Notes: generated by a model from the sequence alone, not told the origin. Shown: positions 52,002-61,615, numbered from the stretch's first letter. The stretch: DNA of 64,000 nucleotides from GCA-002704185 sp902588515 (GCA_902588515.1 CACIPP010000002.1:1-64000), one strand, 5' to 3'. Made by a program: numbers and translations.

Positions 52002-53288
52002 TTAAACTGCAAAACTTAGTACACTTAAAAGAGCAACTAACCATATCGCTGGGTTCACTCCTGCAAATTTACCAGTTAAAATTTTAATTGCTGCGTAAGA
52101 AATAAATGCAAGCGCTATACCATGGCTGATACTGTATGTTAAAGGCATAGTGATCATAGCTAATACTGCCGGTGCTGATTCTGAAATATCATCCCATTCA
52201 ATGTCGACAATATTTCTAACAAACAACACAGCTACATACACTAAGGCTGCACCATCAATTTGTTTTGGAAGTGATGTAGCAAGTGGCGCAAAAAATAAAC
52301 AAGAAAGAAATAAAACACCTATTACTAATGATGTCATACCCGTTCTTCCTCCTGCTTTTATACCTGAGCCTGACTCGATGTAACTTGTGACTGTAGTAGT
52401 TCCCAACATGGATCCTGCAACTGTTCCTACACTGTCCGATAACATTGCTTTCTCGATGTCTTTTACTTTACCTTTAGAGTCAACTTTTCCTGCTACATTA
52501 GCTACTGAAGTTAATGTTCCTGCAGTATCGAAAAAGTCCACAAAGAAAAGTGTAAATACTACGGTTACCATACCTGCTGATAAAGCTGCACCCATATCGA
52601 ATGTAAGAAGATGCTTCATAGGAGGTATAGATCCGACTACTCCATTAAATTTAGCAAGCCCTAAAACCCAAGCTATTATACTAAATACTAATATACCTAT
52701 TATGATATTGCCTTTAATTTTTAGCTTTTCTAAAACAATCATTGTTACAAATGCTAAACACGCCAATAAAACAATTGGATCCTTTAAGTTTCCAAGCGTA
52801 ACTAATGTTACAGGGTGATTTGCAGACACGCCCATAATTTGTAAGCCAATAATTGCTAAAAATAATCCTATACCTGCACCAATTCCTAATTTTAGACTTT
52901 TTGGAATTGAATTAATTATCCAAGCTCTTAAAGGTGTTAAAGAAATTAATAAAAAGGCAATACCTGCAACGAACACTGCACCTAACGCTTGATCAGGAGT
53001 ATAACCCATACCTTTACAAACTCCATAAGCAATAAATGCATTTAAACCCATTCCAGGAGCTAATCCTACTGGCCAAGTTTTTCCATACGCTGCCATTATA
53101 AAGCAAGCAATTGCGGAAGCTAAAATTGTGGCTGTATAGACGCCGCCAAAATCAAATCCACCATCTTTTAGAATAATAGGATTTAAAAACATTATATAAG
53201 CCATGGTCAAAAAAGTTGTAACCCCAGCTGTAACCTCTGTTTTTAAATCTGTTTTATTTTGTTTAAATTTAAAATAATTTTCGAACAT
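52002..53288 (-). CDS. NCS2-family adenine/guanine/hypoxanthine permease
   Basis: Proton-coupled purine base importer of the AzgA/GhxP/PbuG group. 428 residues, 12-14 membrane helices. TEVTAGVTTFLTMAYIMFLNP at the N-terminus, GLAPGMGLNAFIAYGV, FFVDFFDTAGTL and TTTVTSYIESGSGIKAGGRTG are diagnostic. Start is preceded by an AAGGAG Shine-Dalgarno sequence. Its 3' neighbour is the phosphoribosyltransferase that would trap imported bases. I see no purine-riboswitch core in the upstream 110 bp. Confidence 0.94.
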   Translation of the reverse strand: MFENYFKFKQNKTDLKTEVTAGVTTFLTMAYIMFLNPIILKDGGFDFGGVYTATILASAIACFIMAAYGKTWPVGLAPGMGLNAFIAYGVCKGMGYTPDQALGAVFVAGIAFLLISLTPLRAWIINSIPKSLKLGIGAGIGLFLAIIGLQIMGVSANHPVTLVTLGNLKDPIVLLACLAFVTMIVLEKLKIKGNIIIGILVFSIIAWVLGLAKFNGVVGSIPPMKHLLTFDMGAALSAGMVTVVFTLFFVDFFDTAGTLTSVANVAGKVDSKGKVKDIEKAMLSDSVGTVAGSMLGTTTVTSYIESGSGIKAGGRTGMTSLVIGVLFLSCLFFAPLATSLPKQIDGAALVYVAVLFVRNIVDIEWDDISESAPAVLAMITMPLTYSISHGIALAFISYAAIKILTGKFAGVNPAIWLVALLSVLSFAV

Positions 53289-53405
53289 AAATCTCCTTAT
53301 TTAAGGACTTTATAGTTATTGATTCTAAAATTTTAAACTTAAAACAACTTTAGATGTGGATTAAATTTCAAACTTAAAATAAAATTCTGGTATAAGTTGA
53401 AAATT

Positions 53406-54740
53406 ATGAAAATAGACAAAAATGATTTAATTAATTTTTTTAATAATGGCTGTAAAAAGCCTGAGAATAGAATGATTGGCACAGAGCATGAAAAGTTCTT
53501 ATTTAATTTAACGACATGCAAACCTGTAAACATCAGCGGACCCGAGCCCAACTTAGAAAGCATTTTTCAAAAATTAAAAGCTAATAATTGGAATGAGGTA
53601 AAAGAAAATGGTGTAACAATCGGATTTAAAAAGGAAAAGTTAAATATTACTTTTGAACCTGGTTATCAAATTGAGTTATCAGGAGATACTCAGTCTAATA
53701 TCCATCAGACCTGTATTGAAGTAAATTCCTATTTAAAAGAACTTAAAAATATTTGTACTTCTATGGGTGTTGGAATAATTGGCATAGGCTTTATCCCTAA
53801 TGTAAAAATTGAAGAGATTCCTAAATTAGAAAAAAAAAGATATCAAATCATGAGAGATTATATGCCAAATGTTGGAACTTTAGGATTAGATATGATGCAT
53901 AGAACTGCTGCTACTCAAATCAATATAGATTATACATCCGAAAACGATTTTAAAAAAAAATGCAAAGTAGCTAGTTGTATAGTTCCAATTGCAGCTACGT
54001 TATTCTCAAATTCTCCATTTAAAGACAACAAATTAAATAAATTTTTATCTAATAGGTCTTATATTTGGCAGGATACAGATAAAAAGAGATCGGGATTATT
54101 ACCTTTCTTTTTTGAGAACAATTCTTTTGAAAAATATTGTGATTTTGCCTTAGATGTACCAATGTATTTTATACAAAGAGGGAAAGAAATAATTGATTGC
54201 AAAGGGTTAAGTTTTAAAAAATTTTTAGTAAACTCTGAGAAATCTTTAGAAAAATATGAGCCAACTTTAGATGATTGGAAAAATCATTTATCAACAATTT
54301 TTACTGAAGTTAGATTAAAACAATATTTGGAAATTCGATCCGCAGACTCTTGTTCTTGGTCGGGTATATGTTCTATACCTGCCTTTTGGACTGGTATTTT
54401 ATATAGCGACCTAGCACTTGACGAAGCTTTTGATTACGTGAAGAACTGGAAATATGAAGAAGTTAATGAAGCTTACCATGGGTTCGTATCAAAAGGTTTC
54501 AAAACCGAATTAGACAAAAAAAATATTAAAAAGCATGCTGAATATTTTCTTAATTTATCGAGAAAAGGGTTGGAATTAAGAAACAAACTTAACGCAAATA
54601 ATGAGGATGAAAGTTGTTTTTTAAATGAGATCGAGAATATTATTAATAAATCTGAAACGCCTTCTGAAAAATTGGCTTCAAGGTATAAAAATGTTTATAA
54701 CAATAATTTAAATAATTTATTAAAAAATGAAGCTTTTTAA
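53406..54740 (+). CDS. gshA: Glutamate-cysteine ligase (alphaproteobacterial/plant type)
   Basis: First step of glutathione synthesis. About 444 residues from ATG 53406 (MKIDKNDLINFF); an in-frame TTG 9 bases earlier is less likely. MIGTEHEKFLF, ITFEPGYQIELSG, RYQIMRDYMPNVG, LDMMHRTAATQINIDY and LEIRSADSCSWSGICSIPAFWTG are family landmarks, of the class found in plants and alphaproteobacteria and not the E. coli class. Overlaps gshB by 14 nt. Confidence 0.95.
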   Translation: MKIDKNDLINFFNNGCKKPENRMIGTEHEKFLFNLTTCKPVNISGPEPNLESIFQKLKANNWNEVKENGVTIGFKKEKLNITFEPGYQIELSGDTQSNIHQTCIEVNSYLKELKNICTSMGVGIIGIGFIPNVKIEEIPKLEKKRYQIMRDYMPNVGTLGLDMMHRTAATQINIDYTSENDFKKKCKVASCIVPIAATLFSNSPFKDNKLNKFLSNRSYIWQDTDKKRSGLLPFFFENNSFEKYCDFALDVPMYFIQRGKEIIDCKGLSFKKFLVNSEKSLEKYEPTLDDWKNHLSTIFTEVRLKQYLEIRSADSCSWSGICSIPAFWTGILYSDLALDEAFDYVKNWKYEEVNEAYHGFVSKGFKTELDKKNIKKHAEYFLNLSRKGLELRNKLNANNEDESCFLNEIENIINKSETPSEKLASRYKNVYNNNLNNLLKNEAF

Positions 54741-55674
54741 AATTGCGTTTCAAATGGATCCTTTGAAAAACATTAATCAGAAGACTGATAGTACTTTAAT
54801 GCTTATGTTTGAGGCGCATCTTAGAGGTTTTAAATTATTTCATTATCAACCGAAAGATTTGTATCTTGAAAATAATAAGGTTAAAGCTTCTGGTTATTTT
54901 TTTACGATTAAGAAAAGCGGCTCAAAATATTTATTTAAAAGGAAGACTGTACAACATATCGATCTAGAAAACTTCAAAGTTGTTCTGATAAGACAAGATC
55001 CCCCATTTGACTTAAATTATATAACTTCAACATACTTTTTAGAAAAATTAAGTAATAAAGTTTTAGTTATAAATAAACCAAACTCTATCAGAAACCACCC
55101 AGAAAAACTTTCTATGTTTGAATTTAAACAATATATTGTAAACACGCTTATATCTTCTGATGTTAAAAATATTCTAAAATTTCACAAAAAAAATAAGATT
55201 TCAATTATCAAGCCTTTATATGGAAATGGGGGCGAGGGTATTCAAAAAATCTCTAATAATATTTCTAAAAGCAGAAAAATAATAAATGCTACCTTAAAAA
55301 AATACAAATATCCTCTGATATGTCAAAAATTTATCAAAGATATTAAATTTGGCGATAGAAGAATAATCTTTATTAATGGAAATTACGAAGGTAGCGTTGC
55401 GAGAATGCCAAAAAAAAATTCAATTAAAGCAAATTTTCACGCTGGCGGAATTGCAAAAAAAACTGGACTAGTTTTTAGAGATAGAAAGATTGTTAAATCT
55501 GTATCAAAATTTTTAAAAAAAAATAACATTTTTTTCGCTGGCATAGATGTTATCGGTAATTATCTAACTGAGATAAATGTAACATCTCCTACAGGAATAC
55601 AGGAAATAAATAGATTAAATAATTCGAAATTAGAAAAAATATTTTGGAACAAAATTGAAGCGAAAATTAAATAA
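54727..55674 (+). CDS. gshB: Glutathione synthetase
   Basis: Adds glycine to gamma-glutamylcysteine. 315 residues, ATP-grasp fold. IAFQMDPLKNINQKTDST at the N-terminus, VVLIRQDPPFDLNYI, IIKPLYGNGGEGI (ATP loop), DRRIIFINGNYEGSVARMP and EINVTSPTGIQEINR (metal ligands) are the standard GshB landmarks. Operon with gshA by a 14-nt overlap. Convergent with hsp20; a hairpin lies between the stops. Confidence 0.96.
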   Translation: MKLFKIAFQMDPLKNINQKTDSTLMLMFEAHLRGFKLFHYQPKDLYLENNKVKASGYFFTIKKSGSKYLFKRKTVQHIDLENFKVVLIRQDPPFDLNYITSTYFLEKLSNKVLVINKPNSIRNHPEKLSMFEFKQYIVNTLISSDVKNILKFHKKNKISIIKPLYGNGGEGIQKISNNISKSRKIINATLKKYKYPLICQKFIKDIKFGDRRIIFINGNYEGSVARMPKKNSIKANFHAGGIAKKTGLVFRDRKIVKSVSKFLKKNNIFFAGIDVIGNYLTEINVTSPTGIQEINRLNNSKLEKIFWNKIEAKIK

Positions 55675-55698
55675 ATAGAGGCGGATTACCGCCCCTAT
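55675..55698. terminator. Bidirectional hairpin between gshB and hsp20
   Basis: ATAGAGGCGG (55675-55684), loop ATTA, CCGCCCCTAT (55689-55698): 10-bp stem with one A/C mismatch, the most G/C-rich spot of its surroundings. T tracts on either side are interrupted, so termination is probably moderate. It serves both convergent genes. Confidence 0.7.
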
Positions 55699-55710
55699 CT
55701 ATATTATATT

Positions 55711-56160
55711 TTATTGTATTTTAATTACTTTTGGTTTTTTGGCTTCAGGAATTATTCTTTCCAGAGACACCTTCAAAAGTCCATCTTTTAATTCTGCACT
55801 TTTTACTTCAGTATCGTCAGCAATTGTAAAGGTTTTGCTAAAAAACCTTTTTGATATACCTTTGTGTAATACACCACTCTCGCTATCTTTTTTTGCAGAA
55901 TTACTAGCTTTTACCGATTTAATAGTTAAAAGATTATCAGCATATTCAATGTTAATATCTTTTTTATTATAACCAGCTAAAGCTACCTCAACATCATATT
56001 TGTTTTCACCTGTTTTAACGATATTGTAAGGCGGATAATTTACTGTTGGCGCGTTAAAATAATCATCTTCAAACATTTTTTCAAAATGATCAAACACGTT
56101 ATCAAATCCAACCGAAACCGGTCGTAATTGATTAAATATAGATAAAGCATTCTTGTTCAT
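55711..56160 (-). CDS. Small heat-shock protein, Hsp20/IbpA family
   Basis: ATP-independent holdase chaperone. 149 residues from ATG 56160 (MNKNALSIFNQLRPVSVGFD), chosen because a near-perfect AGGAGG Shine-Dalgarno sequence ends 5 bases upstream. Longer in-frame starts exist but are not family-like. The alpha-crystallin domain contains YNIVKTGENKYDVEVALAG and the GLLKVSLERIIPE signature; the C-terminal tail has a PKVIKI-type motif. I see no clear ROSE or 4U thermosensor in the short leader. Confidence 0.93.
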   Translation of the reverse strand: MNKNALSIFNQLRPVSVGFDNVFDHFEKMFEDDYFNAPTVNYPPYNIVKTGENKYDVEVALAGYNKKDINIEYADNLLTIKSVKASNSAKKDSESGVLHKGISKRFFSKTFTIADDTEVKSAELKDGLLKVSLERIIPEAKKPKVIKIQ

Positions 56161-56254
56161 AATTTCCTCCTTTGTATAAGCAAGTACTTTAGAAGATCCC
56201 TGCAAGGCAATCTTCAATATTTCAATATTTTATATGGTTATGATTTTATTTTTT

Positions 56255-58330
56255 TCAAGTGCTAAGCAATTTACAAATCTTAAGAATAAAGGAGTAATCG
56301 AATGCTATTTCTTTTATACTTGCATCTCTTCCTGATTTGCCTCCGTGACCTGCTTCCATTTCAGTTTTTAGTAAAAGAAGATTTTGATCAGTTTTAAAAT
56401 CTCTAAGTTTAGCAGTGAATTTGAGTGGTTCGTCGAAGAGTACTCTACTATCATTTAAAGATGTTGTAATTAACATATTTGGATAATTTTGTTTTTTTAT
56501 ATTATGATACGGGGTGTAGGAAAGGATATATTCAAAATGCTGTTTATTTTCTTTTGCATTTCCAAATTCAAAGAACTCTCCAGCAGTAAGGGGCAGTGTA
56601 TGATCAAGATTTGTTGTTAATGAATCAACAAACGGTACAGCCAGTATCATGCCTAAAAATAAATTTGGTTTCTCATTTACTACAGCACCCATTAATAACC
56701 CCCCAGCAGAACCCCCATAGCCAATAATATTGCCATCACTAGTGTATTTCTCTTTTATTAAAAATTCGGCCGAATCTATATAATCATTAAACGTATTTTT
56801 TTTATTCATCATTTTCCCATCTAACCACCATGACATTCCTCTCTCTGATCCTCCTCTAATATGAGCAGTTACCCAAATGATACCCCTATTTATGAGACTT
56901 AATGCCGATGTTGAAAAAGAGGGGTACATTGAAGATCCATAACTACCGTAACCGTATAATAATAATTTTGCATCACCATTCAAAAGTGTATCCTTATGAT
57001 AAGTAATTGTTAAAGGTATACTTTTGTTGTCTCTAGATTTTGCATTAAGTCTTTTTACAATATAGTTTTTTGAATTATGACCTGAAGGAATTATTTTTTC
57101 TTTAACAAGCTTTTTTTCTTGGGTAGCAATATTATATTTATATATTCTTGCGGGGGTTTTTGGTGACTCATAACCGATATAAATATTATCAGTATTTTTA
57201 TCTCTTTGGTATAAAGCAATACTTGGGCTAATCACGGTTTCATCTGTAATCGATAATTCACTTTCTTTCTCTGTTTCAAGGTCTCTTATTAAAACCCTAG
57301 ATAAGGCATCTTTTACCTCTGAACGTATCATCCATTTCTTAAGAAAAGTACACCCTCCAATGATTACCTGTTCTTTGGCGGGTATATAGTCTATCCATTT
57401 TCCAGGCTCTGAATGTTTTGATTTACATATTTTAAAATCTAATGCATCTAAATTTGTTCTTATAATTAATTCATTATTCCATGAATTTGCGGAATATAAA
57501 ATATCTCTTTGTCTTTTTCTTATAATCTTTGGTTTCGGAATGTCTTCATCTCTTGAAAAAAACAAGACTTCAGATGTCGTATGATCCGAGGTTGAAATAA
57601 AATAATATTTTTCATCGGACGAACTATCAATTGAGCATGAAAAAGATTTATCCATTTCTTCATATATCAATATATCTTCTTTTTCTTTGGTTCCAATTTT
57701 ATGCCTATATATCTGTCTCGGCCTATGATTCTTATCTCTCTTAGAATAAAAGATAAATTTAGAGTCATATGACCACGTAATAGATCCAGATGTATGTGTT
57801 ATCTCATCATCAAGGTCTTTATTATTATCTAAATTTCTAATTTTAATTTTATAAAGTTCGCTACCTTTATCATCGACTGAATATGCTAATAATTTATCGT
57901 TATCTGAAACTTCAATATCGCCAAGACTAAAAAAAGCCTTTCCTTTAGCTTCTTCATCACCATTCCAATAAACTTCAATTTTATTGTTAGTGTGGCTTTG
58001 TCTTAGATAATTGGTATAATTATTTCCTTTTTCATATTTTGACCAGTAGGTGTAATCTCTATCTATAAATTTTAAACTTTCGTCATCAAGTTTTATCCTA
58101 CCTTTAATTTCGTTAAATAATATATCTTGAGTCTTTTTTGTGTCTCTTAAATTAAATGCTGTATAATCATTTTCTTTTTCGAGATAGTCTCTTACCTCAG
58201 GTAAAAGCTTCTTCTTATCAGTTAAAACCTCAAGAATATCTTTTTGGTGTACCCATGAATAATCATCTATGATTTCATATCCATGCAAATTTGTTACATT
58301 TCTTTTTTTTTCAAGTTTAGGTATCTTCAT
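56255..58330 (-). CDS. ptrB: S9-family oligopeptidase (oligopeptidase B type)
   Basis: Serine peptidase that cuts oligopeptides, usually after basic residues. 691 residues: N-terminal beta-propeller (about 60-400) and C-terminal alpha/beta hydrolase with the nucleophile Ser in GYGGSAGGLLMGAV, the Asp in SLNDSRVLFDEP and the His in EAGHGGKSGR. WVTAHIRGGSERG supports PtrB. 5 bp divergent from the J-domain gene, so the two promoters must reach into coding sequence. Confidence 0.93.
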   Translation of the reverse strand: MKIPKLEKKRNVTNLHGYEIIDDYSWVHQKDILEVLTDKKKLLPEVRDYLEKENDYTAFNLRDTKKTQDILFNEIKGRIKLDDESLKFIDRDYTYWSKYEKGNNYTNYLRQSHTNNKIEVYWNGDEEAKGKAFFSLGDIEVSDNDKLLAYSVDDKGSELYKIKIRNLDNNKDLDDEITHTSGSITWSYDSKFIFYSKRDKNHRPRQIYRHKIGTKEKEDILIYEEMDKSFSCSIDSSSDEKYYFISTSDHTTSEVLFFSRDEDIPKPKIIRKRQRDILYSANSWNNELIIRTNLDALDFKICKSKHSEPGKWIDYIPAKEQVIIGGCTFLKKWMIRSEVKDALSRVLIRDLETEKESELSITDETVISPSIALYQRDKNTDNIYIGYESPKTPARIYKYNIATQEKKLVKEKIIPSGHNSKNYIVKRLNAKSRDNKSIPLTITYHKDTLLNGDAKLLLYGYGSYGSSMYPSFSTSALSLINRGIIWVTAHIRGGSERGMSWWLDGKMMNKKNTFNDYIDSAEFLIKEKYTSDGNIIGYGGSAGGLLMGAVVNEKPNLFLGMILAVPFVDSLTTNLDHTLPLTAGEFFEFGNAKENKQHFEYILSYTPYHNIKKQNYPNMLITTSLNDSRVLFDEPLKFTAKLRDFKTDQNLLLLKTEMEAGHGGKSGRDASIKEIAFDYSFILKICKLLST

Positions 58331-58335
58331 TATTA

Positions 58336-58824
58336 ATGAATATTATAATATTTGGTTTTTTATTATTCGCTCTAATATACGGATTTCTGTGGCTAATGGC
58401 CAATGCCAAAAGTGAGACCTTTTCAACTTTTTTTAGATTAAGTACAATAATAACAGCAATAGTAATAATTGCAGGGTTATTTATTGCGGGAAAATATTTA
58501 CTCTCACTCCCATTTTTTGCAATTCTATCTGGAGCTATAAAGAAAAGATTATTGAATATTTTTAATATCATTTATTTATATAGACTGATATCAACAATCC
58601 TATTTTATAGCAGGACCAGACCTAATCAAAATTTTTCAAATTCCTATAAAGAGGTAAATAATGCTTATTCAATTTTAGGATTATCTCGTAATTGTACAAA
58701 AAAAGACATAATAGAAGCACATAGGAAACTAATTAAAGAGGAACATCCAGATAAAAAAGGAAGCACAGAAAAAGCTAGTAAAATAAATCGTGCAAGAGAT
58801 ATACTATTAAAGATACATAGATGA
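58336..58824 (+). CDS. Membrane-anchored J-domain protein (TIM14/DjlA-like)
   Basis: 162 residues. Two or three N-terminal membrane helices (about 1-20, 34-62), then a C-terminal J domain: AYSILGLSRNCTKKDIIEAH, and the essential HPD motif in EEHPDKKGST. Such membrane J proteins recruit DnaK to the inner membrane; related alphaproteobacterial proteins resemble the mitochondrial import subunit TIM14. ATGA overlap with a possible 39-residue ORF. Confidence 0.87.
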   Translation: MNIIIFGFLLFALIYGFLWLMANAKSETFSTFFRLSTIITAIVIIAGLFIAGKYLLSLPFFAILSGAIKKRLLNIFNIIYLYRLISTILFYSRTRPNQNFSNSYKEVNNAYSILGLSRNCTKKDIIEAHRKLIKEEHPDKKGSTEKASKINRARDILLKIHR

Positions 58825-58940
58825 AAATTACGAAAATTTTGTATGGTATAATAATTTATTTCTTTATTAAAAATAAGATTATTGGTTTTACAATTTTACT
58901 CCCACTTATTTTCTTTTTTTTAATTTTACTGTGTTTTTAA
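58821..58940 (+). CDS. Possible 39-residue membrane peptide
   Basis: ATG 58821 overlaps the J-domain gene stop (ATGA) and the frame is open to TAA 58938. The product begins MKITKILYGIIIYFFIKN and has two hydrophobic stretches split by KNK. The overlap arrangement is the same as used for real gene pairs in this window. Against it: it is short, has no recognised family, and its last 15 nt overlap the convergent GT9 gene. AT-rich DNA gives such hydrophobic frames by chance. Confidence 0.3.
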   Translation: MKITKILYGIIIYFFIKNKIIGFTILLPLIFFFLILLCF

Positions 58941-59846
58941 ATTAAAAAGATCTTTAAAATCTTTTTCAACATTATTAAAAACATGTTCAACGGTTATCTT
59001 GTCCATCGCTTTACTTTGATGAGTGACGAATTTGTAACCCTCTGGAATAATTGCATGAATATTTTCAGTGTAAGAAGCATATAAGTTTGGTGTATCTCCA
59101 AATATTCCGTAACTTTTTAAACCATATCCAGCTGCAAGATGCATGAAAGAAGTATCATTTCCAATGTATAATTTTCCATCTTGAATGTAATCTAGGCATG
59201 AAGTTAACTTTAAATCACATAACGAAATAACGTTTTTAATATTTAAACCTTTTTCTATTTCTGTTGCATCAATTTTATCATCTGGACCACCTGCTAATAT
59301 CAATCTGAAATCATATTTTTTATTCAACTCACTAATCAAACGAATATACTTTGAAATACTCCATTTTTTTTGATAGCCACTACCGCCGATACCAATTACT
59401 AAATCATTTTTTTTTTCTGACGAAACTTTAGAAACTAACTTAAAGCGGTTCTCTATAGTTTTTTTATTTAAGCATCTAAGAGTAAAATTGTAACCATCCT
59501 TAACGATATCGCTTTTTTTCTTAAAAAAACCATAAAATCTGACCTGTTTTGAGCCTGCGATTTTACATATTAATGGATATTTGATTCCGTAATGAAAAAT
59601 AAATATTTTGTTAAATTTATTCTCTCTTACCCATTTAAAAAGTTGGAAATTACTCTGACCCAATTCTTCAAAATATTTAATTTGTTTTAAGTGAACATCA
59701 TTGCTTAAAAAATCTTTTGCACAACTTCTTGCCTTAGTAAGTAATGTGATTTTTGAGTTAAACGATTGCGAGATTTCATGTAAATATTTTAAATACAGGC
59801 ATTGATCGCCTATTCCTGGTCTATTTTGTATGATAAGAATATTCAC
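58926..59846 (-). CDS. Glycosyltransferase family 9 (heptosyltransferase-like)
   Basis: Probably adds a heptose or related sugar to a lipopolysaccharide core. 306 residues with GTG start at 59846 (NILIIQNRPGIGDQCLYLKY). GT9 landmarks: N-terminal glycine-rich acceptor loop GIGDQ, IGIGGSGYQKKWSISKYI, LILAGGPDD and YIGNDTSFMHLAAGYGLK (donor-site motif D-S-x-x-H-x-A). No other LPS genes are near. Divergent from the Lys-rich protein gene by 21 bp. Confidence 0.88.
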   Translation of the reverse strand: MNILIIQNRPGIGDQCLYLKYLHEISQSFNSKITLLTKARSCAKDFLSNDVHLKQIKYFEELGQSNFQLFKWVRENKFNKIFIFHYGIKYPLICKIAGSKQVRFYGFFKKKSDIVKDGYNFTLRCLNKKTIENRFKLVSKVSSEKKNDLVIGIGGSGYQKKWSISKYIRLISELNKKYDFRLILAGGPDDKIDATEIEKGLNIKNVISLCDLKLTSCLDYIQDGKLYIGNDTSFMHLAAGYGLKSYGIFGDTPNLYASYTENIHAIIPEGYKFVTHQSKAMDKITVEHVFNNVEKDFKDLFNLKTQ

Positions 59847-59867
59847 GTTATTATTATAAAGAGTTTT

Positions 59868-60764
59868 ATGGTTAAAAAAAAGAAAAAAAGAAATAAGAAG
59901 AAAAAAAATATTTTAAAAAGAAAAAAGATAAAAAATTATATAAAGAGAAAAAATAAGTCAAAATTTAAAAGACCTAAAAATAAAAATAAAACTAAAGAAA
60001 GCCTAAAAAGTAAATTTAAGTTTTTTATTAACAAAATTTTAACTAAGTTTAAAATTTATGTAGAAAAAATAAATATTAGAATAGCAATATCGAAACTAAA
60101 AAAGATAGAAAAACTTCAAATAAAAGAAAAACAATTTCTTGAGTCAAAAGAGAGAAAAATACAAGATAGAAGGGATTTACTTTTAAAACAGATTAAGCAA
60201 GAGGAAAGATCTAAAATAGTTGAGCAAAAAGATCACTTATGGAAACTTGGTGATAGATTTAAATTAATTCGTGACAGGTATAAAGCTTATAAACAAAAAC
60301 TTAGAGATCAGCAATTAGAAGAATTAGAAATTAGAAGAAAATCACGTGAAGAAGCAAAAGCAATACTAGAGCAACAAAAAGCAGAAAACGAAGTAAAGAA
60401 AAAAGTTGAAGAGAGACTGGAGAGATATTCGAGAAATATGAAATCAATAGTATTTCAAATTAATAAGAGATATTTAGCTAGAAAAAGATCGCCCTTAAGA
60501 TTTGTTGATAATATTGCTGAAAATGGAGAGTGTTTTATAAAAAATGAAGACGCACCAACAGATAAAGATTACTTAATATTACTATTTATAAATGGTGACA
60601 GCGCCGTTGAAAGACTTTCTAACCCAATATCAATTGAAGATAAAACCGATATGGGAAATATCAAAAAATTTGAGCCGAAAGATATTTTTGATGCTTCTGA
60701 CTTTATAATCGAGAGACTTGCTATAATGTTTGATAACGAACGTAAGCTTCAAAAATCTATTTGA
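59868..60764 (+). CDS. Unknown Lys-rich coiled-coil protein
   Basis: 298 residues from ATG 59868 (MVKKKKKRNKKKKN); a longer frame upstream runs into the GT9 gene and is ignored. Three parts: an almost pure Lys/Arg/Asn N-terminus (about 1-50), a long charged helix likely to form a coiled coil (about 80-195, rich in KEKQ/EERLE patterns), and a globular C-terminal part (about 200-298) with RYLARKRSPLRFVDNIAENG and YLILLFINGDSAVERLSNPI. No signal peptide or membrane segment. I do not recognise the family. A nucleic-acid or ribosome association is possible from the charge only. Confidence 0.78.
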   Translation: MVKKKKKRNKKKKNILKRKKIKNYIKRKNKSKFKRPKNKNKTKESLKSKFKFFINKILTKFKIYVEKINIRIAISKLKKIEKLQIKEKQFLESKERKIQDRRDLLLKQIKQEERSKIVEQKDHLWKLGDRFKLIRDRYKAYKQKLRDQQLEELEIRRKSREEAKAILEQQKAENEVKKKVEERLERYSRNMKSIVFQINKRYLARKRSPLRFVDNIAENGECFIKNEDAPTDKDYLILLFINGDSAVERLSNPISIEDKTDMGNIKKFEPKDIFDASDFIIERLAIMFDNERKLQKSI

Positions 60765-60765
60765 A

Positions 60766-61536
60766 TTAACTTATTCTTGTTTTAACTTTACCTAATTTTT
60801 CAATATTTCCACTAAATAAACCTTTATATTTTATTGGTACAACACCCACGGTTGACCCGGTAAAAACATAAAAATTTTTATTGATAGACTTTCTTCTTCT
60901 GATTTTATTTATCAACCATACTAAAGATTTAATTGGACTATCATACACCGACTTTGTGTTACCTTGTGTTTTTGAACCAGATTTTACATGCATAAGTTCA
61001 GTTTTAAGATTTGCAAAATTTAATTTTTTATATTTTTTTTTAGATCCATTTATAAATTTTACGTTTGCTCCAAAATCACTTATTAAATCACCTAAAGTTT
61101 TTAATCCCCTTTTTTTTTGACGATATCCTACAACCTCAATACAAGGACCCATAGATATAATATATTTGCCTATATTTTTTTCAGTCATTTTATTTTTTGA
61201 TAATAGAATTGATTTTTTTAAATAGAAAAAAACTTCAAGCTCAATTCCTAAATTGTACTTGTTTATTTTAACTCTTGAATTAGATTTTAATAAATTTCTT
61301 TTATAAATCGAAGCAAAAAATGGTTCTTTTTCACCCCATTTTTTTAACATTGCTTTACCAGTTCCTCCAGCTTTAAACCCGACAATTTCAGATTTTATTT
61401 GTTCTTCACAGAGGCTTCTTAAGATGTTAGCTTGTTTCGAGCTATTGCAGAATTTCCTATTAATTGGACTGATTAATTTTCCTTTTATAAAAGCATTAGA
61501 TAACTTTTTTGCAGTTTTTTGAAGTTCTGTACCCAT
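60766..61536 (-). CDS. 2-keto-4-pentenoate hydratase-like protein
   Basis: 256 residues of the fumarylacetoacetase/MhpD-like superfamily: IVGFKAGGTGKAML near the N-terminus, ELEVFFYLKK (metal-ligand region), GPCIEVVGYRQ, LIKSLVWL-like segment (SPIKSLVWLINKI) and FVFTGSTVGVVPI-type end (YVFTGSTVGVVPI). Members hydrate dienoates or decarboxylate oxo-acids. No aromatic-degradation gene is nearby, so the substrate is unknown. Stops 2 nt from the convergent Lys-rich gene. Confidence 0.8.
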   Translation of the reverse strand: MGTELQKTAKKLSNAFIKGKLISPINRKFCNSSKQANILRSLCEEQIKSEIVGFKAGGTGKAMLKKWGEKEPFFASIYKRNLLKSNSRVKINKYNLGIELEVFFYLKKSILLSKNKMTEKNIGKYIISMGPCIEVVGYRQKKRGLKTLGDLISDFGANVKFINGSKKKYKKLNFANLKTELMHVKSGSKTQGNTKSVYDSPIKSLVWLINKIRRRKSINKNFYVFTGSTVGVVPIKYKGLFSGNIEKLGKVKTRIS

Positions 61537-61615
61537 ACTTAATCATCTCATTAAAATATTAATTAATCAATAAATAAATATTTTAAGATCAATTTTTTGA
61601 GGTAATATAAAAATT

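Noticed and set aside
52150..52818. Two plus-strand frames inside the NCS2 permease
   Set aside because: Antisense shadow frames; the permease motifs on the minus strand are intact.
53289..53405. Purine riboswitch upstream of the NCS2 permease
   Set aside because: I could not find the conserved three-way-junction loop elements; only a Shine-Dalgarno sequence is clear.
56161..56217. Longer start for hsp20
   Set aside because: The strong AGGAGG just before ATG 56160 and the family-like start there decide for the shorter form.
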